Below are positions 23,932 through 31,910 of a DNA stretch of 52,405 nt, one piece after another. The stretch's first letter is position 1, and each line of letters starts with the position of its first letter. Source of the stretch: Deltaproteobacteria bacterium (GTDB taxonomy: Bacteria; Myxococcota_A; UBA796; SXON01). The stretch spans positions 1-52,405 of the forward strand of contig BJHF01000042.1 in NCBI GenBank assembly GCA_014191855.1. Reading direction: 5' to 3'. Under the pieces are notes generated by a model, which was not told where the DNA came from, did not search any database, and was given only the letters and a program-made list of their open reading frames with translations. A program made the translations under genes and the position numbers.

Positions 23932-24750
23932 TCACAGACAAACCGCATCCACCGCCGGGGGCCCGTCCTCGCAGCCCTCGCACTGGTTGCCGAGCACTTC
24001 AAGGATGTCGGTCGTCGGCAGCTGGTCGGCCGTGATCTTCGTCGCGAGGAAGTAGAGGCAGGCCTCCTCGCCGTCGTCGCAAACGATGCACCCGCCGGCG
24101 TAGCCGCAGATGTCGTCGGCGCTCGCGCCCATGCCGGTCGCGATCGGGCGCACGTCTATCGTCGCCTCAAGCGTTCCGTCGGTGATGCGGCTGAGATCGG
24201 CAGCAAAAACGCCGGTCATGTACACGTCGGAGAGGGTGATGGCCACCCCTGCGGCGGACAGCGTCATGTCCGTGGGGCCGACGCGGAACTCGGGGTTCCC
24301 CAGGAAGTTCCCACCTTCCATCGAGGTGGTTGCGTTGCAGTAGTCCTGCGTGCTCGGGTCGTCGGCCACCGAGATCGCCGTGAGGAAGTCGATCGACGCC
24401 GCATCGACGAACTCGACCTCCATCAGCACGTCCTGCGTGATCGCGCCGCCGATGAGGCCGCCGATGCCCGACGGCTCCTCGATCGTGGCGTTCGCGATGC
24501 TGAAGTCGTACACGAGGCCGAGCAGCTCATCCGTGGACACGTCGTCGTCGGTGTCGGTGTCGATGGGGTCACCGCTGTCCTCGCCGGTGTCGGTATCCGA
24601 GTCCGTGTCGGTGTCCGTGTCGGTGTCCGTGTCCGTGTCCGTGTCCGCGTCGCCGCTGTCCTCCGACGTGTCTTCGCCGTCGTTTCCAACGATTGCCGAG
24701 TCGCCGCCGATGGTCTGGGTGGCGCAGGAGAGGAACAGGCTGAGGAACAT
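23932..24750 (-). CDS. Lipoprotein with Asp-Thr repeat linker (paralogue 1)
   Basis: A 272-residue protein starting MFLSLFLSC (lipid Cys9), followed by an acidic linker of alternating Asp-Thr between about 25 and 62. The folded part shares the order and wording of the neighbouring lipoprotein at 24893-25900: a TRPI/TRPL-like ending of EATIDVRPI, SDVYMTGVFAADLS, and a C-terminal Cys cluster ending CEGCEDGPP. The two are therefore paralogues; no known domain was recognised. The start is preceded by a GGAG-like site within a leader containing GTTAGCCGCGCG. A terminator separates it from its paralogue. Confidence 0.75.
   Translation of the reverse strand: MFLSLFLSCATQTIGGDSAIVGNDGEDTSEDSGDADTDTDTDTDTDTDTDSDTDTGEDSGDPIDTDTDDDVSTDELLGLVYDFSIANATIEEPSGIGGLIGGAITQDVLMEVEFVDAASIDFLTAISVADDPSTQDYCNATTSMEGGNFLGNPEFRVGPTDMTLSAAGVAITLSDVYMTGVFAADLSRITDGTLEATIDVRPIATGMGASADDICGYAGGCIVCDDGEEACLYFLATKITADQLPTTDILEVLGNQCEGCEDGPPAVDAVCL
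24586..24650. repeat. Hexanucleotide tandem repeat encoding (Asp-Thr)n
   Basis: Near-perfect repeats of GTGTCC/GTGTCG on the plus strand encode the Asp-Thr linker on the minus strand. The repeat unit is a multiple of three, so slippage would change linker length without shifting frame. Confidence 0.8.
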
Positions 24751-24823
24751 GGAGCACTCCGAGGGTTCGCGCGGCTAACGCAGGGTGGCGACAAGTGTAG
24801 GGGGTTGCACGAGATTCCGCGCG

Positions 24824-24876
24824 TCAAAAACGCAAACCCCGCGGCAACCCACCCCGAAAGGTGAGCCGCCGCGGGG
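24824..24876 (-). terminator. Rho-independent terminator of the lipoprotein gene 24893-25900
   Basis: On the minus strand the arms CCCCGCGGC (24876-24868) and GCCGCGGGG (24845-24837) form a perfect 9-bp stem, with an inner CACC/GGTG pair around TTTCGG. It is followed by TTTGCGTTTTTG. It begins 17 bp after the stop codon. Confidence 0.8.
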
Positions 24877-24892
24877 CCGCGCCCAGTCAGGA

Positions 24893-25900
24893 CTAGACCG
24901 GCGGGGGCTCTTGCTCGCAGGTCTCGGAGGCGTCGGCCGGGGGGCCGGCGAGGCAGCCCTTGCAGTCGGTGCCTTCAATCACGATCAGCTCAAGCGGCGC
25001 GAGCTCGGCGGTGATCGAGTCGGCCTTCAGGCTCAGGCAGAACATGCCGGGGTTGTCGCCACCGCATTCGGCGCAGGTCACGCCGAGGCTGCCTGCGGTC
25101 GTGCAGATGGAGCCCTCTTCGCCGTCGAAGAACGCCTCGTCCAGCGGGCGGGTGTCGATGGTGCCCTCGAGCACGCCGCCGCCGAAGTACGACAGGTCGG
25201 AGGCGAAGTCGCCCGCGATGCGCAGGTTGTCGATGGTCACGCTCACGTCAGCCACGGTGATCGTGGTCGCGCCTTCGCCGCCGATCTCGAAGTGCGGCGC
25301 GGCGGAGAAGTCGGCTTCCGGGAAGTCGATCGAGGGATCGCAATATTCCTGGGTGTTCTCGACGTCTTCGCGGCCGAGCGCACCGATCATCTTGATCTTC
25401 GGGTCCGCCATGTCGGTGATGCCCACGTAGATCGCCACGTTGCCGAGCTCCGACGAGATCAGGCTGCCGATGCCCGCAGGCTCGGTAACGCGCGCATCCT
25501 TCAGGTTGAGCAGGTACGACGTGCCGACGAGCAGCGACGGGTCGGCGATCGAAGTGCCGAGGGAGGATGTCGTGAATTCGATCGGGGCATCGCCCGTGCA
25601 GTAGTGCAGCGTGGCGCTGTAGCCCGTGGAGGGCTGCAGGGGCTCGTCGATGATCCAGTACACCGTGAGGCCGTCCGCGGAGGTTTCCTGGTGGCCGACG
25701 ATGCTCGTCTCGATGGTGGCGGTGCTGTCCGCCTTGTTGAGCTTGAACTCGATGTTTCCGCGGTAGTACGCGTCGACCGAGTTGGTGGCCGGCAGCGTCG
25801 AGGTGATGCTGACCCCGCACTCGGCGGCGGTGTCGGCGGTGTCGGTGGCGGTTTCGCAAGCGGTCAACAGCACCGCAGTCACGAGAAGGGAACGGGTCAT
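24893..25900 (-). CDS. Exported lipoprotein (paralogue 2)
   Basis: A 335-residue protein with signal MTRSLLVTAVLLTAC (lipid Cys15) and a short DTADTAAEC linker. The N-terminal half contains an Ig-like segment (about 25-110); the C-terminal half is paralogous to the next lipoprotein downstream: VSVTIDNLRIAGDFASDLS, EGTIDTRPL, and a Cys-rich end with CKGCLAGPPAD. It has a strong Shine-Dalgarno (AGGAGACCTG before the ATG), unlike many genes in the window, and its own terminator. Function unknown. Confidence 0.8.
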   Translation of the reverse strand: MTRSLLVTAVLLTACETATDTADTAAECGVSITSTLPATNSVDAYYRGNIEFKLNKADSTATIETSIVGHQETSADGLTVYWIIDEPLQPSTGYSATLHYCTGDAPIEFTTSSLGTSIADPSLLVGTSYLLNLKDARVTEPAGIGSLISSELGNVAIYVGITDMADPKIKMIGALGREDVENTQEYCDPSIDFPEADFSAAPHFEIGGEGATTITVADVSVTIDNLRIAGDFASDLSYFGGGVLEGTIDTRPLDEAFFDGEEGSICTTAGSLGVTCAECGGDNPGMFCLSLKADSITAELAPLELIVIEGTDCKGCLAGPPADASETCEQEPPPV

Positions 25901-25994
25901 CAGGTCTCCTAGTAGAAAGGCGGCGCACCGTAGCAGAAGCGACGGTGCCGTGTCAATGCACGGAACGCAGGCCACGCGCACATTTCCCGTGGCG

Positions 25995-26231
25995 TTACCG
26001 GGCCAAGGCGCCCCGCAGCTCGGCTTGCAGTGCCTGCAGCAGCCGCGCCTCATCGTCATCCAGGTTCCCCGCGGTCTTCACGGCGAGCAGATCCAGCACT
26101 TCCAGCGTGTGGTGGGCGAGCCGCTTGTCCACGGGAACATCCACCCCCTCGGCCTGCCCGAGATGGGCGAGCGCGGTGCTGGCGAGCGACACGAGGAGCG
26201 TGGAGAAGGTGACGGGAGTCTCGGCGGGCAT
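25995..26231 (-). CDS. DUF1844 domain protein
   Basis: A 78-residue protein that is a full-length match in style to DUF1844: TFSTLLVSLASTALAHLGQ, then a conserved VDKRLAHHTLEVLDLL helix and KTAGNLDDDEARLL. The function of the family is unknown. It has no Shine-Dalgarno; TATAAG lies exactly 7 bp before the ATG. It is divergent from bamD across 36 bp and the two may share the TTATAA box. Confidence 0.88.
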   Translation of the reverse strand: MPAETPVTFSTLLVSLASTALAHLGQAEGVDVPVDKRLAHHTLEVLDLLAVKTAGNLDDDEARLLQALQAELRGALAR

Positions 26232-26238
26232 GGGCGGC

Positions 26239-26245
26239 CTTATAA
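26239..26245. promoter_or_regulatory. Shared TTATAA box between DUF1844 gene and bamD
   Basis: CTTATAA in a short GC-rich divergent gap. On the minus strand TATAAG sits 7 bp from the DUF1844 ATG, fitting a leaderless start. On the plus strand TATAAC sits about 20 bp from the bamD ATG, leaving a short leader with GAGG. Confidence 0.4.
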
Positions 26246-26267
26246 CGAGGTGTTACCCGAGGCGGCG

Positions 26268-27044
26268 ATGATCCGACTGCGCCTGTTGCTCTGTGCCCTG
26301 TTCCTGTTCGCGGCCGTGGCTCCAACCCCGGCATTGGCGGCGTCGCGTGGGCTCACCGCCGAGGACATCTACTCGTTGGGCCTCAAGTACCTCAAGCGCG
26401 GCTACTACACCAAAGCCGAAGAGCAGTTTCAGCGAGTCCGAACCTTCTACCGGGATGATCCTTACTCGCTCAAAGCAGAGCTCGCGATCGCCGACATCTA
26501 CTACAAGAAGAACGAATGGGATCTGGCGCGGCTGGCCTATGAAGACTTCATGCGGGCCCATCCGCGTTACCCGGAGCTCGATCTCGTCGTGTACCGCCTG
26601 GGTTTGGTGCTCTACAAAAAGTCCCCGGTGATCCCCGATCGGGACCAAACGTGGACTCGGCAAACGGTCACCACGTGGACTGGCTTCAGCGCCCGCTTCC
26701 CCGAGTCCACCTACCGGGCGGACGTCGAGAAGTACCTCGGCAAGGCCCAGGGCCGGCTCTCCCGAAAGGAGCTGCTGATCGCCGAGTTCTACGCCCGCCG
26801 CAACGCCTGGTCGGCCGTCGAGGGGCGCGTGGAGCCGATGCTGCGTTTGTGGCCAGCAACGCCGGATCGCGGCGAGGCCCTAGTGTTACTGGGCACGGCA
26901 CAGCACAATATGGGCAAGGCCGACGCCGCGGCGGCCACCCTGGAATCGCTGAAGTCCAACCCCACCGATGCGGCGTACGCCCGCGAGCTGGAGCGCACGC
27001 TGGCCAAGCCGGTGAAAGAGCAGAAGATCGGCCGAACTGGCTGA
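26268..27044 (+). CDS. bamD: Outer membrane assembly factor BamD-like TPR protein
   Basis: A 258-residue exported TPR protein. A signal peptide (about 1-25, ending ALA-AS) is followed by TPR-like repeats: LGLKYLKRGYYTKAEEQFQRV, AELAIADIYYKKNEWDLA, and later LLIAEFYARRNAWSAV, which correspond closely to BamD. BamD helps BamA insert beta-barrel proteins. Classic BamD is a lipoprotein; here I see a type I-like cleavage site and only one Cys inside the hydrophobic core (residue 9), so lipidation is doubtful. It is convergent with the tlpA-like gene, 71 bp apart. Confidence 0.82.
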   Translation: MIRLRLLLCALFLFAAVAPTPALAASRGLTAEDIYSLGLKYLKRGYYTKAEEQFQRVRTFYRDDPYSLKAELAIADIYYKKNEWDLARLAYEDFMRAHPRYPELDLVVYRLGLVLYKKSPVIPDRDQTWTRQTVTTWTGFSARFPESTYRADVEKYLGKAQGRLSRKELLIAEFYARRNAWSAVEGRVEPMLRLWPATPDRGEALVLLGTAQHNMGKADAAAATLESLKSNPTDAAYARELERTLAKPVKEQKIGRTG

Positions 27045-27115
27045 GCGTTGGGCGATGCCGCGGGCCCGATCTCAAGGCCGAGCGCTCACTACCCGGCATC
27101 GCGCGCCTCCCAGGC

Positions 27116-27673
27116 TCACTTCCCCTGGATCACGGCCTTGATCGCCTCGTAGTCGTTCTCGCCGAGCGCCCCCATCCGCACGCAGCGGATCTGGTCCTTC
27201 TCGTCCACGAACAGGTGCAGCGGCAGCGAAGCCGAGCTGTCCAGCCCGACAGACGTGAGCCATGGCTGCAGCTTCGTCACGTCGTTCAGCCGCGATGTGG
27301 CGGGGAATGCGGCGTGCTGAGCCATGAAGGTGGTGAGCACCGCGGAGGTCGCGTCTACGCTCAGGAATTCCTGCGAAACGGACACGCTTTCCGTGCCGAG
27401 GCGGGTAGCCCACTCACGGATCATCGGCATTTCCGCGATGCAAGGTTTGCACCATGTCGCCCACACGTTCACCCAACGCCACGTCGCTGGCTTCGGCGGG
27501 GGCGCGCCTTCGAGCTCCGGCCAGGCGAAAGTACCGACGTCGCGACCGTCGCAGAACGCCTCGGTGTCAACGGCCTTCTTGGGCGCCGCCGCCACCGCGT
27601 CAACGCGGCTCTTTGGCTTTGCCGCGGGCCCGGGCTCTGCAGAGCAGGCCGTGAAAATCAGGAATGTGAACAT
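27116..27673 (-). CDS. TlpA-like thioredoxin-fold lipoprotein
   Basis: A 185-residue protein with signal MFTFLIFTAC (lipid Cys10), a Pro/Ala/Lys linker and a thioredoxin fold with the active site WATWCKPC (Cys75, Cys78). The family carries out periplasmic disulfide reduction or cytochrome maturation. The cis-Pro region follows near residue 155 (SLPLHLFV). It is the last gene of the eight-gene minus-strand run, 8 bp after the OmpA-like gene, so it probably works with the VKOR-DsbA fusion two genes upstream. Confidence 0.85.
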   Translation of the reverse strand: MFTFLIFTACSAEPGPAAKPKSRVDAVAAAPKKAVDTEAFCDGRDVGTFAWPELEGAPPPKPATWRWVNVWATWCKPCIAEMPMIREWATRLGTESVSVSQEFLSVDATSAVLTTFMAQHAAFPATSRLNDVTKLQPWLTSVGLDSSASLPLHLFVDEKDQIRCVRMGALGENDYEAIKAVIQGK

Positions 27674-27681
27674 CGTGCGCC

Positions 27682-28419
27682 TCAGAGCGTGCAGTCGATC
27701 CAGGCCACGAACGCGGAGCGGTTGAGCTCCTCGGGCTGGCAGGTCTCGGTGGCGCCGCTGCGCTGCCACTTGCAGAATTCATCGTCCAACTGGGCGAACT
27801 CCTCGCCGAGCCAGAGCAGACCGACCTCCTTGTCGAGGTCCGGGTCCTTGAACGTCGTCCGCAGGTGGGTCAACGCCGACTCCGCGCGCGCCTGGGAGAG
27901 CGAGCGGTTGTGCTCGACGCTCCCCTCTGGCGATGACCTCGCCACGATGAAGAAGTACGAAGCGCCCTTCTGCTCCGCGAACACGTGATCGAGCAGCGCG
28001 AGGTCGCTCGCGTCCAGCTCCGAGGAGTCCTTGTCGAACTGCAAGATGCCGGCGCGGTCGGCGAGCGGCATGAACAAGGCGTTGAAGTCGTCGCCCGAAA
28101 CGGTGCCGGCCTTCTTCTCGCCCTTTTTCATCGCGGTGTCGCCGCCGGCGAGCGCCTTCGCGTCGGCCGGCTGGCACCCGCGCCCGCCTGCAGCGCCCGC
28201 GAGCCCGCACGACTGCAGCACGCGGCGGAGCACCTTCTTCAGGCTCGCCGAACAATAATCCACGTCGGCCGAGGCGGAAACAGCGGCGGCCGGCTCGGTC
28301 GATGGCGCGGCCTCGGCCTCCTCCAGCCGGTCCTTGGCCCCCTCGACCCAGGCCGTCACCAGCACCGTGGGAACCAACAACGTACCGGCGGCGATGGCCG
28401 CATGAAGAGCGGTGTTCAT
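27682..28419 (-). CDS. OmpA-like envelope protein
   Basis: A 245-residue protein with an N-terminal membrane anchor or signal (about 5-25), a Cys-containing middle (DVDYCSASL... and CGLAGAAGGRGC), and an OmpA-like C-terminal domain: ILQFDKDSSELDASDLALLDHVF then HNRSLSQARAESALTHLR. It probably binds peptidoglycan. Several Cys make it a possible client of the adjacent disulfide enzymes. Its ATG overlaps the stop of the VKOR-DsbA gene by 4 bp. Confidence 0.75.
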   Translation of the reverse strand: MNTALHAAIAAGTLLVPTVLVTAWVEGAKDRLEEAEAAPSTEPAAAVSASADVDYCSASLKKVLRRVLQSCGLAGAAGGRGCQPADAKALAGGDTAMKKGEKKAGTVSGDDFNALFMPLADRAGILQFDKDSSELDASDLALLDHVFAEQKGASYFFIVARSSPEGSVEHNRSLSQARAESALTHLRTTFKDPDLDKEVGLLWLGEEFAQLDDEFCKWQRSGATETCQPEELNRSAFVAWIDCTL

Positions 28420-29672
28420 GGCGTGTTTTCCTTGGCAACGGGGCCCTGGGAGAGCAGGCGCGAGAGCGCCCAGTCCATGCCCAGGTCGGTGTCTTCATCA
28501 CAGAGCTTGGTGCCTTCTACGTAGAGCTGCGGGGTGAGCACCGGCAGCTTGTTCGCGACGGCCCAGCGCAAGGAGCGGTTCAACTTCGTCTTTACTGCGG
28601 CCGATCCCACGCAGCTCTTCAGCTCGGGGAACTGCCCGGTGACCATCCTTCCTGCGGCCTCGGGGTCGGCCTCCGTCGCTACGCGGATCTCCTCCTGGTG
28701 GAGGAAGGCCCAATCGATCACCGCGTCGGAGTTGCCCTCCGCGCACAGCACCGCTTCGCTGATCGTGCAGGCGCCGGCGTGCAGCGTGCTGCCGACGTTC
28801 CAGTTGCACGTGCTGTCGAGCGGGAAGAGCACGGCTTTGCGGTGGAGCTGGCCGTCGAGCCCGCTCGCCATCAAGCGCTCCTCAAAGCCCTTGCACGCGG
28901 GGCAGAGCGGATCGAACACCTCGATCGCCTCTTTCCCCCCCGTGTTCTCGTCGAGGGAGACCATGATGCCGTAGGTGTCTTCCGGTGCGGGCAATGTGCC
29001 ACAGCCGCCGATGTACTTGCTGAAGTCGGGGGCGAGGATCAGGTAGAGCAAACAGGGCACGACCACAAAACCGCCGAGCGTACCGAAGCCGACCAGGAAC
29101 CCGGTGAGTCCCGAGCCCGAGGGCACTGCGTTCGGATCCGGCTCCACGCCGATGCCGATGTCCTCGCCCAGCGTCGGCGCCATCGAAGAGCGCCACGCGC
29201 CGATGGCGAAGATCAATACCCCGAGGCTGGAGGCATACGTGCCCACGCAGAGCTTGCACGTCGCGCCCAGCTCCACGATCGAGATGTATCCCATCACGAG
29301 CGACGTGAGCACGGGCACCAGCGAGGCGATCACGAGGAACTTCGTGGCTTCCCGGTCGTCCTGCCGGCCGTTCAGCACGAGGTCGAGCCCGCGGAAGAGC
29401 AGGAAGGCGAACGTCGCGAGGCCCGGCAACGCGATGGGGATGCCGCCCCACACCAACGTGCGCAGCACCGAGCTGTAGGAGCTCATCATCGTCACGTGGC
29501 AACCGCTCGAAGCCGAGGTGTCGGAGGCGACGATGCCCGGCACAAACGAGCAGTGAATGTCGTGAACCTGCCGATCGAGGTGACCGGCGAAGTCGGACGT
29601 GGCGTAGCCGGTGAAGTAGGCACCCGCGAACGCGGCAAGGATGAACAGAATCGTGAACGGGCGCGGACTCAT
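28416..29672 (-). CDS. VKOR-DsbA fusion disulfide-forming enzyme
   Basis: A 418-residue protein. The N-terminal half is a vitamin K epoxide reductase-like membrane domain with helices at about 6-26, 71-95, 112-132 and 143-160, the quinone-side motif CKLC (139-142), and loop Cys41 and Cys58. A further membrane helix (about 190-212) leads to a DsbA/thioredoxin-like domain with CPAC (257-260). Such fusions oxidise periplasmic thiols and pass electrons to quinone, replacing DsbB/DsbA. All expected redox cysteines are present. It is followed with overlap by the OmpA-like and TlpA-like genes. Confidence 0.88.
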   Translation of the reverse strand: MSPRPFTILFILAAFAGAYFTGYATSDFAGHLDRQVHDIHCSFVPGIVASDTSASSGCHVTMMSSYSSVLRTLVWGGIPIALPGLATFAFLLFRGLDLVLNGRQDDREATKFLVIASLVPVLTSLVMGYISIVELGATCKLCVGTYASSLGVLIFAIGAWRSSMAPTLGEDIGIGVEPDPNAVPSGSGLTGFLVGFGTLGGFVVVPCLLYLILAPDFSKYIGGCGTLPAPEDTYGIMVSLDENTGGKEAIEVFDPLCPACKGFEERLMASGLDGQLHRKAVLFPLDSTCNWNVGSTLHAGACTISEAVLCAEGNSDAVIDWAFLHQEEIRVATEADPEAAGRMVTGQFPELKSCVGSAAVKTKLNRSLRWAVANKLPVLTPQLYVEGTKLCDEDTDLGMDWALSRLLSQGPVAKENTP

Positions 29673-29721
29673 GATCCTCGGGAGTGCAGAGCCGCGCTCT
29701 TTCGCCGTTTTGGCCCAACTG

Positions 29722-31152
29722 TCAAGGGTCGAGCACGATCCACCACGCAACACCAGCGTCCACCGCCTCCTCGACATCCGCTCCGGGCTCCCCCACAACC
29801 AGCGCCCGGCCGGCCTTCGGATTCGAAGCCAACGAGGCGCCGAACCTGCCGCGGGAGTCGGAGCCGCGCAGCATTTGCTTCTGGCTCTCCGCGGTGTCGC
29901 TCTCCAGCCCCTCACCCGCAAAAACGAAAACCGCGCCCGGCGCGCCGCCGTCATCGAACCAGCCGGGCGCGCCCACCGCGATGTCTTCGCCCGCGTAGCC
30001 ACCCCGCCCCTCGATCGGCGCAAGCGATGCGCCAAACTGGGCGTTGAGCAGGTAGGATCGCAGCTTCACGCCGGCCTCGCCGGCCCCGGAGCTCACCAAG
30101 CCGTCGCTCCCGGTGAAGATGTACACGGTACCCGCACCCTGCTCGCCGTTTTCAAGGTTCGGCGCTCCAACGATCGCGTCGTCGTACCCGTCGCCATTGA
30201 TGTCGGCAGCCGCGACGGCGGCGCCGAAGGCGCACCCGGCGTCTTCCCCCACAATCTTTACCGCATCCGCGGCGTAGACCACCCCGTTGTCGTCGGGCGC
30301 GCCGAAGAGATCGGGGACGATGTACACCGCACCCCGACCGTCGTCGTCGCCCGGCGCGCCGATGAGAATCCCCGGTTGGCCTGCGCTCGTGAAGTCGCCA
30401 AACGCGAGCGAAGCCCCGAAGCGCTGCGGCTCGCTCTCCTCGCACTGCTCAGGCACCAGCTTACGCCCCTGGCCGCCCGTGAACAGCACCGTCGCGTCGA
30501 GCGTCTCGTCGTCCCGCACTGGCCAGTAGCCCGCATATGCCGCGCCACATTCGCTCGCCGGGGCGCCGATCCCTACCAGGCTGGCATCCTCGTCCCACGT
30601 CGCAACCGCGCTGCCGAAGCCGTCGTCGCCCACTTCCCCGACCAACGCGCCGTCCGAGTGGCTGGTTCCAACCTCGCGCGGCACGTAGGAGCCAACCGCC
30701 GACTGGCCGGGAACGCCGCTCAGGAGGCGCCGTTCTCCGTCCGACCGCTCCACCACTGCGACCGCCGCGCCAAAACTCTCCGCGCCCACGTCGGTCACCG
30801 TCCCTTCGGTGGGGTTGAAGACCATCACCGCCCCGGCCACCAGCTTCTCCGCAGCAAAACCCCACACTGCGGCGCGCCCTTCGCCGGAGCCGCTCGCGAA
30901 GGTCGCGAGCCCCAGCGCCTCCACCGAGTCCACCGCCACCGCGCCCCCGAAGGCGTCATCCGCAACGCCAGGGCTCCAGCCGGCGCCGGCCTCCGCCACG
31001 AGCACGTCCCCCTCTCCGAAGCCGGTCTCCGCCGAGTCGGCCGTGTCGCCAGAGTCCCCGCTGTCCTGCCGGGGCCCATTGCCCAAGCCCTCCAGGAACG
31101 TTCCATGCTCGGCGTCGTCGATGAAGATGCAGCCGAGGACCAGCAGGATCAT
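29722..31152 (-). CDS. FG-GAP repeat lipoprotein
   Basis: A 476-residue protein with a very short signal (MILLVLGC, lipid Cys8), the linker DSGDSGDTADSAETG and about six to seven FG-GAP/integrin-alpha-like repeats (FGAAVAVV, FGSAVATW, FGASLAFGDF, FGAAVAAADINGDGYDDAIVGAP, FGASLAPI and others). A beta-propeller at the outer surface is likely, with possible Ca2+ binding in the DINGDGYDD loop. Its start codon overlaps the stop of the preceding gene as TGATG. Ligand unknown. Confidence 0.85.
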   Translation of the reverse strand: MILLVLGCIFIDDAEHGTFLEGLGNGPRQDSGDSGDTADSAETGFGEGDVLVAEAGAGWSPGVADDAFGGAVAVDSVEALGLATFASGSGEGRAAVWGFAAEKLVAGAVMVFNPTEGTVTDVGAESFGAAVAVVERSDGERRLLSGVPGQSAVGSYVPREVGTSHSDGALVGEVGDDGFGSAVATWDEDASLVGIGAPASECGAAYAGYWPVRDDETLDATVLFTGGQGRKLVPEQCEESEPQRFGASLAFGDFTSAGQPGILIGAPGDDDGRGAVYIVPDLFGAPDDNGVVYAADAVKIVGEDAGCAFGAAVAAADINGDGYDDAIVGAPNLENGEQGAGTVYIFTGSDGLVSSGAGEAGVKLRSYLLNAQFGASLAPIEGRGGYAGEDIAVGAPGWFDDGGAPGAVFVFAGEGLESDTAESQKQMLRGSDSRGRFGASLASNPKAGRALVVGEPGADVEEAVDAGVAWWIVLDP

Positions 31153-31910
31153 CAGAAGCTCCCCGCGACCACGAACACGCCGAGGCCCACGGCCACCGCG
31201 CCAACCCCCGCTGCGGCTCCGGCGAGTCCATTTACCTGGGCCCGCGCGGCGTCGGCCTCGACTTCCGTAGTTGAACGCTGGTATTCGTCGTTTGCCAGGT
31301 AGGCAGCGCCGAGAAGCGCAGCCCCACCAGCCGCGGAGGCCCCGGCAGCGATCCACCAGCCTGGACCTGGCTTCTTTGCATACGCCGGCAGCCGCCCGCC
31401 CACCGGTACCCAGGCGGAAGTTACCGCGCGCCCCCGCTCGTCCACAACCTGCACCAACGCCGGCCTCGCCTCCGGCCGCTGCATCGTCGTGACACCATCA
31501 ACACGAAGTTCCCCGTTTCGCGGCGCTGGAAGCTGGATGGTCTCCGACAGCGCCGCCACGCCAGTCCACTCCGCCCGCAGCGGACTGCCCTCCGCCGCCA
31601 CCGTCTCTGGCATGGCCCACGCCGGATCCACCCCTTTTGCCGCCGAGAAGGCGAGCCGCGCCGCCTTGAGATCCCGTGCGGCGAACGCCGCCAGTCCCTC
31701 CACCCGGTGCACGTGTGCGGCCGTCGCCGGATCGACCGGCTCGTTCACGCAAGGCAGGATTCGCCGCACCGCATCCACCGCCACCGCAAAGTTCGCGGCG
31801 TCGTCCCCCCACGCCTGATCTGCACCGTCCAGCGCCGTGCGCAGCTCTTCCCCCGTCCGCGACACCGCGCAAGGTTCAGCCGCCAACCCGACGCTCAGCG
31901 CCCAGACCAT
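31152..31910 (-). CDS. Exported PEGA-like protein (paralogue B)
   Basis: A 252-residue protein with a signal peptide (MVWALSVGLAAEP), a helical N-terminal part with two conserved Cys (one in LPCVNEPV), a PEGA-like middle (NGELRVDGV), a Pro-rich YAKKPGPGWW stretch and two hydrophobic segments near the end (about 188-205 and 230-250). It aligns along its length with the protein at 35586-36350 in the same run. ATG 31910 is preferred because it overlaps the previous stop as TGATG; an in-frame GTG is at 31931. Function unknown; it may be an envelope scaffold. Confidence 0.72.
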   Translation of the reverse strand: MVWALSVGLAAEPCAVSRTGEELRTALDGADQAWGDDAANFAVAVDAVRRILPCVNEPVDPATAAHVHRVEGLAAFAARDLKAARLAFSAAKGVDPAWAMPETVAAEGSPLRAEWTGVAALSETIQLPAPRNGELRVDGVTTMQRPEARPALVQVVDERGRAVTSAWVPVGGRLPAYAKKPGPGWWIAAGASAAGGAALLGAAYLANDEYQRSTTEVEADAARAQVNGLAGAAAGVGAVAVGLGVFVVAGSF

